Origin: SHZL01 sp031362985
GTDB lineage: Bacteria > Pseudomonadota > Gammaproteobacteria > Xanthomonadales > SZUA-36
Assembly: GCA_031362985.1 (NCBI GenBank)
Contig: JANLTO010000034.1
Location: 6,556 to 70,555 of the forward strand
DNA length: 64,000 bases
Direction: 5' to 3'
Shown in pieces: positions 34,161 through 43,529 of this stretch (position 1 is its first letter; every line of letters starts with the position of its first letter). The position numbers were made by a program, and so were the translations under genes. Below the pieces are notes generated by a model. It searched no databases. It had not been told where the DNA came from and was given only the letters and a program-made list of their open reading frames with translations.

Positions 34161-35110
34161 TGCGCTGAGTTGCCTTCAGTCCGGGTAAATTCGGGCACAC
34201 CCAGCAGGCTGTTGTAAATCATGGTGACCATTTGCGCCGGCGTAATCCAGGCTGCTCCCAGCGCATCGTCCCATTGCGCGGTGGGTTTTGCAGCTATGGC
34301 CTCCTGCAGCGATTTTCCTTGCCCGACCAGGGCCTGGACATTGGCCTGGGCCTGGACCAGAAATTCCCGATATGCCTTCAACTCACCTGGCGTACTGACC
34401 GGGCCGTGCCCCGGAATGATGCGCGTGTCTTCATTGACCAGGGTCAGGGCCAAGTCCACGCCCACCAGTATTCCCTGAAATGTTCCGCCGCCGTCAAGGT
34501 CAATGTATGGATACTGTCCGTTGAAATAGATATCACCCATGTGGATCACGTTGCTTACCGGAAAGTGAATAATGGCGTCACCGTCGGTGTGGCCATGCGG
34601 AACGTGATAGGCCGTCACGGCTTCTCCGTTCAGGTGCAGGGTAATGTGGTCATCAAACGTGATCACGGGCAGTGCAACAGCCGGATATGGATCCGTGGTT
34701 TTGTTGAAGAAGCTGTTGAACTGTTCCGTGCTCATGCGTTTGTATACGTTGTCGTGCGCAACAATGATCGCTCCGGTACTGCCGATGACTTCGTTGCCGC
34801 CCACATGATCACCATGGTAGTGGGTGTTGATAACGAAGCGGATTGGACCGTCGCTGATTTTGCGGATTTCAGCCAGTAGTTGTTGCGTAATGGGTTGAAG
34901 CTGGTCATCAATGATAAAAACCCCGTCCTCGCCGGAGGAGATGGCTACGTTTCCTCCCTGGCCTTTGAGCATGGTGATAGTCCCCGAAAGAGGGCTTGCG
35001 ACAAACTCAAGTGGCTGATCCTGTGCTGCAGCAGTCATGGGCAGGACAAGGCAAATCCACACGGCCAGGAACTGAACTAGGGTAATAACGGCAGCGCAAC
35101 GACTTTTCAT
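34157..35110 (-). CDS. periplasmic metallo-beta-lactamase-fold hydrolase
   Basis: A 317-aa protein with a signal peptide (VQFLAVWICLVLPMTAAA) and a complete metallo-beta-lactamase motif NTHYHGDHVGGN, with further ligands in HVPHGHTDGDAIIHF, HMGDIYFN and PGHGPVS. Clear AAGGAG 8 nt before the ATG. It resembles the generic periplasmic MBL proteins annotated as cyclases or beta-lactamase-like; I cannot name a substrate. It overlaps the acyltransferase gene by 4 bp, so the two are translationally coupled although no metabolic link is obvious. Confidence 0.85.
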   Translation of the reverse strand: MKSRCAAVITLVQFLAVWICLVLPMTAAAQDQPLEFVASPLSGTITMLKGQGGNVAISSGEDGVFIIDDQLQPITQQLLAEIRKISDGPIRFVINTHYHGDHVGGNEVIGSTGAIIVAHDNVYKRMSTEQFNSFFNKTTDPYPAVALPVITFDDHITLHLNGEAVTAYHVPHGHTDGDAIIHFPVSNVIHMGDIYFNGQYPYIDLDGGGTFQGILVGVDLALTLVNEDTRIIPGHGPVSTPGELKAYREFLVQAQANVQALVGQGKSLQEAIAAKPTAQWDDALGAAWITPAQMVTMIYNSLLGVPEFTRTEGNSAQ

Positions 35111-35194
35111 GATTTTTTCTCCTTAAATCCAGTTGACCCGGGTAAGCAAGGTGCTATGGATTACCGAGCGTGAATTTGGATACTCCGGGCAATT

Positions 35195-36247
35195 TTATTC
35201 TACTTTTTGGTCCAGGATGAGTTGTGAGCGGCCATCACTGTCAGTGGCAACCGGGACCTGTGCGCTTTGCCAGTCACCCGCAACCGGCATGGCCTCGCCG
35301 GTTAGGGACAGGCGGGCTTGCAACACGATACCGGCACTCCTGGAAATGAGTCGTTGCGGCATCATGCTGTCACTGTCGGTCAGGGTCAGATGCACCGGAA
35401 ATACCGGCCGCTCAACCCGACGAACCCCGAGGGGTGGGCCTGCTGTGGATCCTTTCTCCCGGGCAATAATGAACAGTATTGCTCCGTTTGGCATTAGCGC
35501 GAGGGATTTGCCGGCTGTAGTGCCGGGCGCAACTTCGATATCCAGTCCCGACCAGCTTGCCACTGCCATCGTTTCAGGCTGCTCACCGAGCCGTGATTGC
35601 GCCTCGTTGATTTGTTCACTAACCGTTTGGGCAACCGTACCATCCGGTTCCAGCTGCGCCAGCAGGCGTTGCCACCAGCCTATGGCGTCGCCATCATTGC
35701 CGGCTTGAGCCGCAGCAATGCCCAGCAGCCACAATCCTTTCTGCAGAGTCGGGTCGGATGCAACGGCCTGCTCCAGCAAGGCTGTCATTTCCTTAGTGAC
35801 CTGGGGACTGCCCGAAGCAAAAAGACGTGCTTCCACCAGTTCAACAAGGACCAGGGGTTGCCCGGGAGCAAGCCTTTGTGCGGTTTCCAGCGCCTCAAGA
35901 GCCTTTGGATAGTTTTGCAAGGTTTTGTAGCTGCGTCCCAGCAGTAGCCAGCCTTCGACATCACCAGGTGTTTCGGCAGGTGTTTCGGCAGGCGTTTCGG
36001 CCAGGCGCTGGCGCAGCTGTTCAGTCAGGGTAGCCATGTCCGCCTCAACGGGGACCCCGGTGCTCACGGTGCCTGGAGTCAGCGCCTCCGGGGTTCCCGT
36101 GTCCTGATACAGGGAATAGACCAGGAGCGGCAACGCCAGAACAATCGCAGCTGCTGGCCATTTCCATTTTGTTTGCCCGCGCAGCAGCGGCCAGAGAGTC
36201 AGCGCTCCGGCGAGTAGCACGATAATTAATGAGATGCTCAAAAACAT
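35195..36247 (-). CDS. ccmI: cytochrome c maturation protein CcmI
   Basis: Apocytochrome c chaperone that hands the apoprotein to the CcmFH ligase. The 350-aa protein has two N-terminal membrane helices, a TPR region (WLLLGRSYKTLQNYPKALEALETAQRLAPG) and a C-terminal periplasmic domain with GAILFIIAREKGSTAGPPLGVRR. A three-fold 12-bp repeat encodes AETPAETPAETP in the linker (35967-36002). Last gene of the ccm operon, sharing one base with ccmH. Confidence 0.92.
   Translation of the reverse strand: MFLSISLIIVLLAGALTLWPLLRGQTKWKWPAAAIVLALPLLVYSLYQDTGTPEALTPGTVSTGVPVEADMATLTEQLRQRLAETPAETPAETPGDVEGWLLLGRSYKTLQNYPKALEALETAQRLAPGQPLVLVELVEARLFASGSPQVTKEMTALLEQAVASDPTLQKGLWLLGIAAAQAGNDGDAIGWWQRLLAQLEPDGTVAQTVSEQINEAQSRLGEQPETMAVASWSGLDIEVAPGTTAGKSLALMPNGAILFIIAREKGSTAGPPLGVRRVERPVFPVHLTLTDSDSMMPQRLISRSAGIVLQARLSLTGEAMPVAGDWQSAQVPVATDSDGRSQLILDQKVE
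35967..36002 (-). repeat. 12-bp tandem repeat in ccmI linker
   Basis: Three copies of a 12-bp unit (plus-strand GGTGTTTCGGCA twice, then GGCGTTTCGGCC) encode three AETP-type units between the membrane part and the TPR region. In-frame, so copy number can change without breaking the gene. Confidence 0.85.
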
Positions 36248-36672
36248 CAGTCGAATTGCTCTTCATCTGTCGTTGCGGGAATCCGTTTTCGCCGGCGGAT
36301 CGCTAGAATGATTACCACGAACCCGCCCAGCAGTAGGGCCAACGGCAGCACCCACAGCAGCAGCGTGTTGCCGCCGATCTCCGGCCGATAGAGTACAAAA
36401 TCCCCGTAACGATCAACCAGGAAGGCCTTGATTTCATCATCACTGCGCCCGGCTATGAGCATTTGGTGGATTTCAACGCGCAGATCCTGCGCCAAGGGTG
36501 CGTCTGAGTCGGCCAGATTCTGGTTTTGGCATACCAGGCAGCGAAATTCCTGTGTCATTGCCAGAAAGCGTGCTTCCTGGGCTGGGTTTTCAAACTGTAG
36601 CGGTTCGCTGGCTGGCGCGGGAGCTACGCACAGGAGTCCCACGAGCGACAGAACGCAAAACCTGAACATCAT
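36247..36672 (-). CDS. ccmH: cytochrome c maturation protein CcmH
   Basis: A 141-aa thiol-redox lipoprotein-like subunit of the haem ligase complex that keeps the apocytochrome CXXCH motif reduced. It has a signal peptide, the diagnostic FRCLVCQNQNLADSDAPLA with the LRCXXC-type redox pair, VDRYGDFVLYRP, and a C-terminal membrane helix. It is the short CcmH form; the CcmI part is a separate gene here, as in pseudomonads. Confidence 0.95.
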   Translation of the reverse strand: MMFRFCVLSLVGLLCVAPAPASEPLQFENPAQEARFLAMTQEFRCLVCQNQNLADSDAPLAQDLRVEIHQMLIAGRSDDEIKAFLVDRYGDFVLYRPEIGGNTLLLWVLPLALLLGGFVVIILAIRRRKRIPATTDEEQFD

Positions 36673-37202
36673 GGAGTACCTGCTGCTTGCAGCCGTGGAA
36701 GGATTTCCTCTTGAATGACAGCAGGCGTCAGTGCGCCGATGTGTTTGTAAACGATGCGCCCGGTAGCATCCACCAGGAACGATTCAGGCGCAGCGTACAC
36801 GCCAAAATCAATTGCGGTGCGGCCGGTGGAATCTGCCAGGTTAAGCGCGTACGGATTGCCATGGCGTTTGAGCCACTCCAGTGCATCCTCCCGCGCATCA
36901 CGGTAGTTCAGCCCGATGACGCGCACCTGGCCAGATGCGGCCAAAGCCTGCAAGACAGGATGCTCGACTCTGCATGTCACACACCAACTGGCCCAGACAT
37001 TGAGCAGGAAGGGCGCGCCAATCAGGTCAACCTGGCTCAGTGTAACTGCCTCTTCGCCGAGCAATGGCAGGTGAAAATCCGGAATTTGTTTTCCGATCAA
37101 AGGCGAAGGCAAGTCGGTTTTGTGATCAGAAATAGTCAGCCCAACCGCGAGCAATGCCCCCAGCAACAGGAACAAGAACAAAGGCAGTAATCGCCCGATC
37201 AC
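36669..37202 (-). CDS. ccmG: thiol:disulfide interchange protein DsbE/CcmG
   Basis: A 177-aa membrane-anchored thioredoxin-like protein that passes electrons from DsbD to CcmH. One N-terminal helix, then the thioredoxin fold with the active site NVWASWCVTCRVEHP and the cis-Pro region VYAAPESFLVD. It overlaps both neighbours by 4 bp (ATGA type junctions), which fixes its ends. Confidence 0.95.
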   Translation of the reverse strand: MIGRLLPLFLFLLLGALLAVGLTISDHKTDLPSPLIGKQIPDFHLPLLGEEAVTLSQVDLIGAPFLLNVWASWCVTCRVEHPVLQALAASGQVRVIGLNYRDAREDALEWLKRHGNPYALNLADSTGRTAIDFGVYAAPESFLVDATGRIVYKHIGALTPAVIQEEILPRLQAAGTP

Positions 37203-39175
37203 TCAACCCGCTCCGCTGCAAGCGGTGTGGTCACATCTTGTGACGCATCTTCCCGTGTGCGAGGCTGGCGATAGCGCCTGTCAGCAGCGGCGAGCAAGCC
37301 GCCGGCCAACATGAACAGCGCGCCCAACCAGATGAAGCGGATGAACGGCTTGTGATAAATCCGCACTGCCCAGGCGCTGCCCTGGTCATCCAGCGGTTCT
37401 CCCAGCGAGATATACAGGTCCCGGGTAAGACCCGGATCGATGGCCGCCTCGGTCATGATTTGCCCACCCACAAGATAGCGGCGCTTTTGCGGGTGCATGC
37501 TGGCGACCTGTGCGCCATTTTGGTAGACCGTAAACCCACCTTCATCGGCGACGAAGTTTGATCCTTGCAGTTGTCGCGTACCTTCGAATACGAACTCATA
37601 GGAGGCGAGTTCAAACCGGTCGCCGGCGCTCATGCGCAAATGTTTTTCCGAGCTGATGGTGCTGCTTAGCCCCGCGCCGATAAGAAAGATACCCACGCCG
37701 ATATGGGCCAGACACATTCCGGCTTCGCTGCGCGACGGTAGAAAACGGGGAAAGCCCTGCATGCGGCGCAAGAAAAACTGCAGCGTCGAAGCAATGACCC
37801 ACGTCCCTCCTGCAGCAGCTGCCGTTGCAAGTAAACCCGCCTGGGGAAGCAACTGCCATGTCGTTATCGTGGCCAGGAATGCAGCCACCCCAGGCAGCCA
37901 AAGCTGCTTCAGTAAATCCCGGAAATGATCCTCGTTCCACTGAACGATGAAGCTGAAGGGCAGTAACAAAGCCAGCGGCACCAGCAGCAGCGTGAACAGG
38001 GATCCAAAGTAAGGCGGGCCGACAGAAATCTTGCCGAGGTCCAGTGCCTCCAGCAACAGCGGATACAGGGTTCCGATCAAAACCATGGCGGCCATTACCA
38101 CCAGTAGCAAGTTGTTTAGCAGCAGCAGGGTTTCGCGCGACAGGGCGGAAAAACGCTCTCCCTGGATCATGCCGGGAGCGCGCAGTGCGAACAGCAGCAG
38201 GGAACCACCTACCACAATAAACAGGTAGGTGAGGATGAAAATGCCCCGCGCGGGATCCGATGCGAACGCATGCACTGAAGTCAGTACACCCGAACGAACC
38301 AGGAACGTGCCGAGCAGGCTGAGAGAAAACGCCGTGATAGCAAGGATCAATGTCCAGTTGCGAAATGCACCGCGTTTTTCGGTAACGGCCTGGGAATGAA
38401 TCAGGGCAGTGCCCACCAGCCACGGCATGAAGGAAGCATTCTCCACCGGGTCCCAGAACCACCACCCCCCCCATCCCAGTTCGTAGTAAGCCCACCAACT
38501 GCCCAGCGCAATGCCAATGGTGAGAAAAGACCAGGCAACATGGGTCCACGGTCGCGACCAGCGCACCCAATCGCGATTTACTTGCTGGCCCAGCAGAGCG
38601 GCCACGGCAAACGCGAATGCCACTGAAAAGCCTACATACCCCATGTACAACAAGGGCGGGTGGACGATCATGCCGAAATCCTGCAGCAGGGGATTGAGGT
38701 CCATACCTTCGGCGACTGGTTGCAGCAAGCGCAGGAACGGGTTAGACGTGAAAATGATGAACAGCAGGAAACCGGTACTTACCAGCCCCAAAACTGCGAG
38801 CACCCGCGCGCGAAATGCATCCGGCAAACGCTGGCTGAACAGCGCAACAGCAGCAGTCCAGCCGGAGAGAATCAACACCCACAACAACTGTGAGCCTTCG
38901 TGTGCTCCCCAAACCGCGGTGACACGGTATTCAAGCGGCAAGCGGGTACTGCTGTTGCGCGCTACGTACTCGACCGAAAAATCCTGCGAAACAAAGGCCC
39001 AGGTCAAAATGGCGAAGGCCCCGGCAACGAGGGCAAACTGGACCAGGGCTGCATGAAAAGCCACCCGCATCAGTTGATGGTTGCCCGAATAGGCACCGAG
39101 CAAAGGCAAGCTGCCCAGTGCCACGGACACCAACAGTGCCACAAGGAGCAACACCTGGCCAAATTCCGGCGTCAT
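37199..39175 (-). CDS. ccmF: haem lyase CcmF
   Basis: A 658-aa polytopic membrane protein that attaches haem to apocytochromes c. It has about 15 membrane helices and the haem-handling WWD domain, seen as WWAYYELGWGGWWFWDPVENASF in pieces around residue 235-257, plus WGAHEGSQLLWVLILSGW near residue 90. It lies between ccmE (6-bp gap) and ccmG (4-bp overlap). Confidence 0.97.
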   Translation of the reverse strand: MTPEFGQVLLLVALLVSVALGSLPLLGAYSGNHQLMRVAFHAALVQFALVAGAFAILTWAFVSQDFSVEYVARNSSTRLPLEYRVTAVWGAHEGSQLLWVLILSGWTAAVALFSQRLPDAFRARVLAVLGLVSTGFLLFIIFTSNPFLRLLQPVAEGMDLNPLLQDFGMIVHPPLLYMGYVGFSVAFAFAVAALLGQQVNRDWVRWSRPWTHVAWSFLTIGIALGSWWAYYELGWGGWWFWDPVENASFMPWLVGTALIHSQAVTEKRGAFRNWTLILAITAFSLSLLGTFLVRSGVLTSVHAFASDPARGIFILTYLFIVVGGSLLLFALRAPGMIQGERFSALSRETLLLLNNLLLVVMAAMVLIGTLYPLLLEALDLGKISVGPPYFGSLFTLLLVPLALLLPFSFIVQWNEDHFRDLLKQLWLPGVAAFLATITTWQLLPQAGLLATAAAAGGTWVIASTLQFFLRRMQGFPRFLPSRSEAGMCLAHIGVGIFLIGAGLSSTISSEKHLRMSAGDRFELASYEFVFEGTRQLQGSNFVADEGGFTVYQNGAQVASMHPQKRRYLVGGQIMTEAAIDPGLTRDLYISLGEPLDDQGSAWAVRIYHKPFIRFIWLGALFMLAGGLLAAADRRYRQPRTREDASQDVTTPLAAERVE

Positions 39176-39181
39176 GGCGCC

Positions 39182-39643
39182 TCAGCCTTCATCCGCGGAT
39201 TTCTCCGCGGCCGCACGATGCCCGGCTTTCTTTAGTGCATCGGCTACCTCCGGCGGCATGTACTTCTCATCGTGTTTTGCCAGGATCTCATTGGCCTGAA
39301 ACTGACCTGTTTCATTCAATGCACCGCGAGCTATCACGCCCTGGCCTTCACGAAAAAGATCGGGCAGGATGCCTACGTAATGCACCGTGATTTCTTCCAG
39401 GCCGTCGGTGACGGTGAACTGCACTGCAAGGCCATCGCCTGACCTTTCCACGGTGCCCTTCTTGACCAGGCCGCCCAATCGGAATTGTCGCCCCACTGGC
39501 ATGGACAGCTGCGCAATTTCGCTTGGACTCTGAAAGTACAGCATGTTCTGCTGCAGCGAATAGAATGTGACCGCTCCCGCCGCACTCACGCCAGTGAGAA
39601 TCAGCAGTACTGCAATCAGTCGGCGCCTACGTGTGGGCGTCAT
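39182..39643 (-). CDS. ccmE: haem chaperone CcmE
   Basis: A 153-aa membrane-anchored periplasmic haem chaperone. N-terminal basic and hydrophobic anchor (RRRLIAVLLILTGVSAAGAVTFY), OB-fold domain with FRLGGLVKKGTV and VHYVGILPDLFREGQGVIARG, and the haem-binding His in LAKHDEKYMPPE. The start lies inside ccmD (17-bp overlap). Confidence 0.96.
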   Translation of the reverse strand: MTPTRRRRLIAVLLILTGVSAAGAVTFYSLQQNMLYFQSPSEIAQLSMPVGRQFRLGGLVKKGTVERSGDGLAVQFTVTDGLEEITVHYVGILPDLFREGQGVIARGALNETGQFQANEILAKHDEKYMPPEVADALKKAGHRAAAEKSADEG

Positions 39644-39779
39644 CAGTTTGTTCCCTGGAAATAAGCTGGCGGATAGCTCGCCGGGCGGTTCTTGCTCGCA
39701 ACAGCGGGCTGAGCGCTGCCCAAAGCAGTATCAGGGCGGTAGATCCGTATGCCGCCCAGATGAATGGCGCATGATTCAC
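39627..39779 (-). CDS. ccmD: haem exporter protein CcmD
   Basis: A 50-aa protein too short for most ORF filters. Reading from GTG at 39779 it gives NHAPFIWAAYGSTALILL, one membrane helix, then a basic cytoplasmic tail (RARTARRAIRQLISREQ) and stop TAG. That is the standard CcmD pattern (Y in the helix start, one helix, basic tail). The GTG overlaps the ccmC stop as GTGA, which supports this start, and GGAGG lies upstream. CcmD releases holo-CcmE from the CcmABC complex. Confidence 0.9.
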   Translation of the reverse strand: MNHAPFIWAAYGSTALILLWAALSPLLRARTARRAIRQLISREQTDDAHT

Positions 39780-40570
39780 TGACCAGCACCTCCCACGTCA
39801 AGTGATTTGGTCTGTGTGCCCACTGCATCCCGCACCCAGGCTTTACGCACGTCTTGCTCAAGCAATACCACCCGCGCCCGGGTAAGCACATTGGCGGCGT
39901 AGTATAACTTTGTAGCAACAGTCATGATGAGCAAGGGCCACAACATGCTCGGATGAATACTACTGCCGGTCAAATTTATGCTACTGCCCTGGTGCAGGGT
40001 ATTCCACCATTTGACTGAAAAATGAATGATGGGCAAATTGATCAACCCAACCAATGCCAGCAGGCAAGCTGCCCTGGCAGCCTTGCGCGGTTCGTCAAAC
40101 GCACGGTACAAGGCCATCACGCCCACATAGAGGAACAACAAAACCAGCTCGCTGGTCAGGCGTGCGTCCCATACCCAATACGTACCCCAGGTCGGGCGGC
40201 CCCATAGCGAACCGGAAATCAGGGCAGCAAGGGTGAATGCAGCACCTACGGGTGCGCTGCTCATGGCCAGGATCTCCATGATACGGATGCGCCAGACGAG
40301 CGCAATAAATCCCGTAGCTGCCATCACGCCGTAAATCATCATGGACATCCACGCGGCGGGCACATGGATGTACATGATGCGTACGCTTTCTCCCTGCTGG
40401 TAGTCCTGCGGTGATGCAATCAGTCCAAAGTATAGGCCGGTAAGCGCCAGAACAATGAACAGTCCCCACAACCACGGAATCAGCCTGCCGGCAAATTGAT
40501 AGAACCATGGCGGCGACCCCAGCCGGTGCAGCAGCAGAAGAAAGAAATTTTTTCCGGGTTTTGTACTCAT
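39776..40570 (-). CDS. ccmC: haem transporter CcmC
   Basis: A 264-aa membrane protein with six helices that loads haem on to CcmE. The tryptophan-rich WWD motif is seen as GRPTWGTYWVWDARLTSEL, with the haem-axial His regions MYIHVPAAWMS and KWWNTLHQGSSI. Sits between ccmB (16-bp gap) and ccmD (4-bp overlap). Confidence 0.96.
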   Translation of the reverse strand: MSTKPGKNFFLLLLHRLGSPPWFYQFAGRLIPWLWGLFIVLALTGLYFGLIASPQDYQQGESVRIMYIHVPAAWMSMMIYGVMAATGFIALVWRIRIMEILAMSSAPVGAAFTLAALISGSLWGRPTWGTYWVWDARLTSELVLLFLYVGVMALYRAFDEPRKAARAACLLALVGLINLPIIHFSVKWWNTLHQGSSINLTGSSIHPSMLWPLLIMTVATKLYYAANVLTRARVVLLEQDVRKAWVRDAVGTQTKSLDVGGAGQ

Positions 40571-40586
40571 CCGCGTTTCTTTGATT

Positions 40587-41282
40587 TCATGACAGACTGA
40601 TTTTCAAGGCAGCCGCTGTTGCAAATGGCGCCAGGGTGATCGATGCGATCAGGCCGGCGAGCAGCAAGCCCATGAATGCACTGTACGGCAAGCCATCTGC
40701 GGCCGCCATGATTCCTCCGGTAGCGACGATCAATACTGGCACGTACAGAGGGAAAACCAGCAATGAAAGCAACTGCCCGCCGCGATGCAGGCTGACAGTC
40801 AATGCCGCGCCAATGGCTCCAATAAAACTGAGTATGGGTGTGGCCAGCGCCAGACTGACCATCATGACGCCCATGGATGAAGTGGGCAGATTCATCCAGA
40901 TTGAGAGCAAGGGCGACATCAGGACCAATGGCAAACCAGCTACCAGCCAGTGTGCCAGTGTTTTCGCCAGTGCGATGAGGGTGAGTGGATGGCCGCTGAT
41001 CACATATTGTTCCATCGTGCCGTCCTCGAAATCGGAACGAAACAGGTTCTCAAGTGAGATGACGGTAGCCAGCAACCCTGCTATCCAGATTACCCCCGGT
41101 GCAATGCGGCCCAGTAGTGCGGGATCAGGACCAATACCCAGCGGGAAGAGGCTGACAACTACCAGTGCAAACATGACCGGTAACAGCAATTCCGTTCGCC
41201 TCCGAAAAGCCAGCAGCAGGTCGCGGCGCAGTAGGGCCAGGAATGCGCGGGTCATGCTGGTTCCAGGTGCGGGCTGGTTCAT
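40587..41282 (-). CDS. ccmB: haem exporter subunit CcmB
   Basis: Membrane subunit of the CcmABCD ABC transporter, 231 aa and six helices, with LRRDLLLAFRRRTELLLPVMFALVVVSLFPLGIG (in pieces) and LFRSDFEDGTMEQYVISG, both strongly conserved in CcmB. An ATGA overlap with ccmA fixes the start at 41282; the in-frame extension to 41321 lies inside ccmA. Confidence 0.95.
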   Translation of the reverse strand: MNQPAPGTSMTRAFLALLRRDLLLAFRRRTELLLPVMFALVVVSLFPLGIGPDPALLGRIAPGVIWIAGLLATVISLENLFRSDFEDGTMEQYVISGHPLTLIALAKTLAHWLVAGLPLVLMSPLLSIWMNLPTSSMGVMMVSLALATPILSFIGAIGAALTVSLHRGGQLLSLLVFPLYVPVLIVATGGIMAAADGLPYSAFMGLLLAGLIASITLAPFATAAALKISLS

Positions 41283-41872
41283 GTACCGGTCACGCCCGAG
41301 ATTAGCCGGACTTCCCGGCAATTTCCCGTGGAAGGACGATGCCGGCCGTGGGAGGCCAGAACGCAGCTGCCAGCTCGGGCAAGATGTTCCACCAGCAATT
41401 CGTCGAGCAGCGCAATGCCTTCATCGTCCAGGTTGGAATAGGGCTCATCCAGCAACCACAATTCAGCCGGAATCGCCATTAAACGGATCAGCGCACAGCG
41501 TTTGCGCTGGCCGGCTGACAAGGTTCGTGCGGCTTGGTGCGCCACCCGTTGCAGGCCTGCCCGGGCAATGAGCTCAGCCACTGAATCATTGCCCAGGCCG
41601 TGGAAATCACGCACGAACAGGGTATTTTCCAGGACGCTGAGATCATCCTTGAGCGCCAGGGCATGCCCGATATAGGCCAGGCCGCGCGCCGTCGAGTGCA
41701 CACTGCCACTGGTCGGCGTGAGTATCCCGGCGAGCAGGCGGATCAGGGTGGTCTTGCCACAGCCGTTAGCCCCCGTGACCACCAGCAGCGCGCCGCGCGC
41801 GAGCGCGAAATTCACGGGTGCGAATACCGGCTGAAAATGGCGCTCTAATGTGATTTGTGAAACTGCAAGCAT
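41279..41872 (-). CDS. ccmA: haem exporter ATP-binding subunit CcmA
   Basis: A 197-aa ABC ATPase with Walker A GANGCGKTTL, signature LSAGQRKRCALIRL, Walker B LWLLDEPYSNLDD and switch His in LASHG. First gene of the nine-gene minus-strand ccm operon. The 275 bp between it and the divergent glutathione reductase gene (41873-42147) should hold both promoters, but I could not pick them out. Confidence 0.96.
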   Translation of the reverse strand: MLAVSQITLERHFQPVFAPVNFALARGALLVVTGANGCGKTTLIRLLAGILTPTSGSVHSTARGLAYIGHALALKDDLSVLENTLFVRDFHGLGNDSVAELIARAGLQRVAHQAARTLSAGQRKRCALIRLMAIPAELWLLDEPYSNLDDEGIALLDELLVEHLARAGSCVLASHGRHRPSTGNCREVRLISGVTGT

Positions 41873-42147
41873 GGGTTCACGGAAGGGTCATTACAGGGTT
41901 TGAGCTATGCTAAGGGCTTGCTGCCAGCAAGTCCATGCACAATCCGCATCGAACTGACGCGAGCGCTGGCTTTTTTTGGATGGGTGTTCATGCACCAGGT
42001 TTGCACGACCGCCGGTCAAGTTCCGGTCTGGTACAGACAAGTACGGCTTCGAGGGTTCGATTATGCTGTTTGTCACGCCCGAAGAAACTGTCTAATTTTT
42101 TTGCTGGACCGCTGTTCTTATGCGAAAAAGGCTTTTGGAGCTTCCAG

Positions 42148-43518
42148 ATGAGTGGATTTGACTTTGACCTGTTCGTACTGGGCGCCGGCTCCGCCGGGGT
42201 GCGCGCCGCTCGCATTGCCGCAGGTCATGGGGCGAGGGTCGCAGTGTGCGAAGAAAGCCGGGTAGGCGGGACCTGCGTTATTCGCGGTTGCGTACCCAAA
42301 AAGCTTCTGGTCTATGCTGCCCATTTTGCCGAAGAGTTTGAAGACGCGGCCGGGTTTGGATGGACGGTTCCAAAGCCAACTTTCAGCTGGCCTGACCTGA
42401 TTGCCGCCAAGGACCGGGAAATAGACCGCTTGAACGGGGTTTATCGACGCCTGCTGGAAGATTCGGGTGTGACACTGTTTCCGCAACGTGGCAGCTTTGC
42501 GGACGAACACCATGTGAGCCTGGGCGAGCGCGTGGTAAGTGCGGCGCATATTTTAATTGCCACTGGTGGACATCCGTGGGTACCGGACATCCCGGGAAGC
42601 GAGCTCGCGATCACCTCGAATGAGGCATTTGACCTGCGCGAGTTTCCCCGACGTGTGCTGATTGTTGGCGGCAGCTATATAGCCTGTGAATTTGCCGGCA
42701 TCTTTAACGGTTTGGGCGCGAGCGTCACACTGGCGCATCGAGGGGATGCAGTGCTACGGGGGTTCGATCAGGACGTAGGTCAGTTTGTCGGCCAGGAGAT
42801 GCAAAATAAAGGTATTTGCCTGATGCTGCAGAGCAATGTTGAACGAATTGACCGCCTGTCCCGGTCCGGGGAGCTGCGGGTAAGTTTTGCCGATCGCCGG
42901 ACCCTGATGGTTGACCAGGTCATGTATGCGACCGGGCGCAAACCCAATGTCGCCGGCCTGGCCATCGAAAACAGCGGTGTGCAGGTAGACCCGGATGGAA
43001 GGGTGCGGGTGAACGAATTATCACGCACCAACGTGGACCATATATATGCTGTTGGCGATGTCACCAACCGGCTGAACCTGACCCCGGTGGCGATCTATGA
43101 AGGGCATGCATTTGCTGACTCAGTTTTTGGCGGGAAAGTTCGCTCTGTGACACATGAATTTGTACCGTCTGCCGTTTTCTCCCAACCTCCCGTTGGCACG
43201 GTTGGATTCAGCGAGAAGGATGCGCAGTGCCATTTTGGCGAGATTGATATCTATTGCTCCCGTTTTTCCCCTTTGAAACACACCCTGTCTGGCAGAAAAG
43301 AACGCACATTGATGAAACTTATTGTCGCGCGGGAAACACAAAAGGTGGTCGGGGTACACATAGTTGGATTGGATGCTCCGGAAATTGTCCAGGGCTTCGC
43401 AGTAGCGGTAAAATCGGGTTTAAGGAAAGATCAATTTGACGCCACCATCGGTATCCACCCAACGGCAGCTGAAGAGTTGGTGACCATGAGATACCCCGTT
43501 AATCGTCAAGACCAGTGA
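42148..43518 (+). CDS. gor: glutathione-disulfide reductase
   Basis: A 456-aa FAD/NADPH enzyme that reduces GSSG. FAD motif FVLGAGSAGVRAARIAA, the redox disulfide in GGTCVIRGCVPKK, NADPH fold VLIVGGSYIACEFAGIF, and the C-terminal catalytic His-Glu in GIHPTAAEELVTM. GGAG at 42137-42140 sets the ATG at 42148; a longer open frame upstream has no better signal. Glutathione is also used by the formaldehyde genes at 58614-60613. Confidence 0.95.
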   Translation: MSGFDFDLFVLGAGSAGVRAARIAAGHGARVAVCEESRVGGTCVIRGCVPKKLLVYAAHFAEEFEDAAGFGWTVPKPTFSWPDLIAAKDREIDRLNGVYRRLLEDSGVTLFPQRGSFADEHHVSLGERVVSAAHILIATGGHPWVPDIPGSELAITSNEAFDLREFPRRVLIVGGSYIACEFAGIFNGLGASVTLAHRGDAVLRGFDQDVGQFVGQEMQNKGICLMLQSNVERIDRLSRSGELRVSFADRRTLMVDQVMYATGRKPNVAGLAIENSGVQVDPDGRVRVNELSRTNVDHIYAVGDVTNRLNLTPVAIYEGHAFADSVFGGKVRSVTHEFVPSAVFSQPPVGTVGFSEKDAQCHFGEIDIYCSRFSPLKHTLSGRKERTLMKLIVARETQKVVGVHIVGLDAPEIVQGFAVAVKSGLRKDQFDATIGIHPTAAEELVTMRYPVNRQDQ

Positions 43519-43529
43519 AGGTATTGGAC

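Noticed and set aside
35967..36002. Short repeats as a CRISPR array
   Set aside because: Three in-frame 12-bp units without spacers inside ccmI. No CRISPR array or cas gene is seen anywhere in the window.
41935..42147. 71-codon N-terminal extension of glutathione reductase
   Set aside because: It has no similarity to the family and no ribosome-binding site; GGAG before 42148 and family homology support the shorter form.
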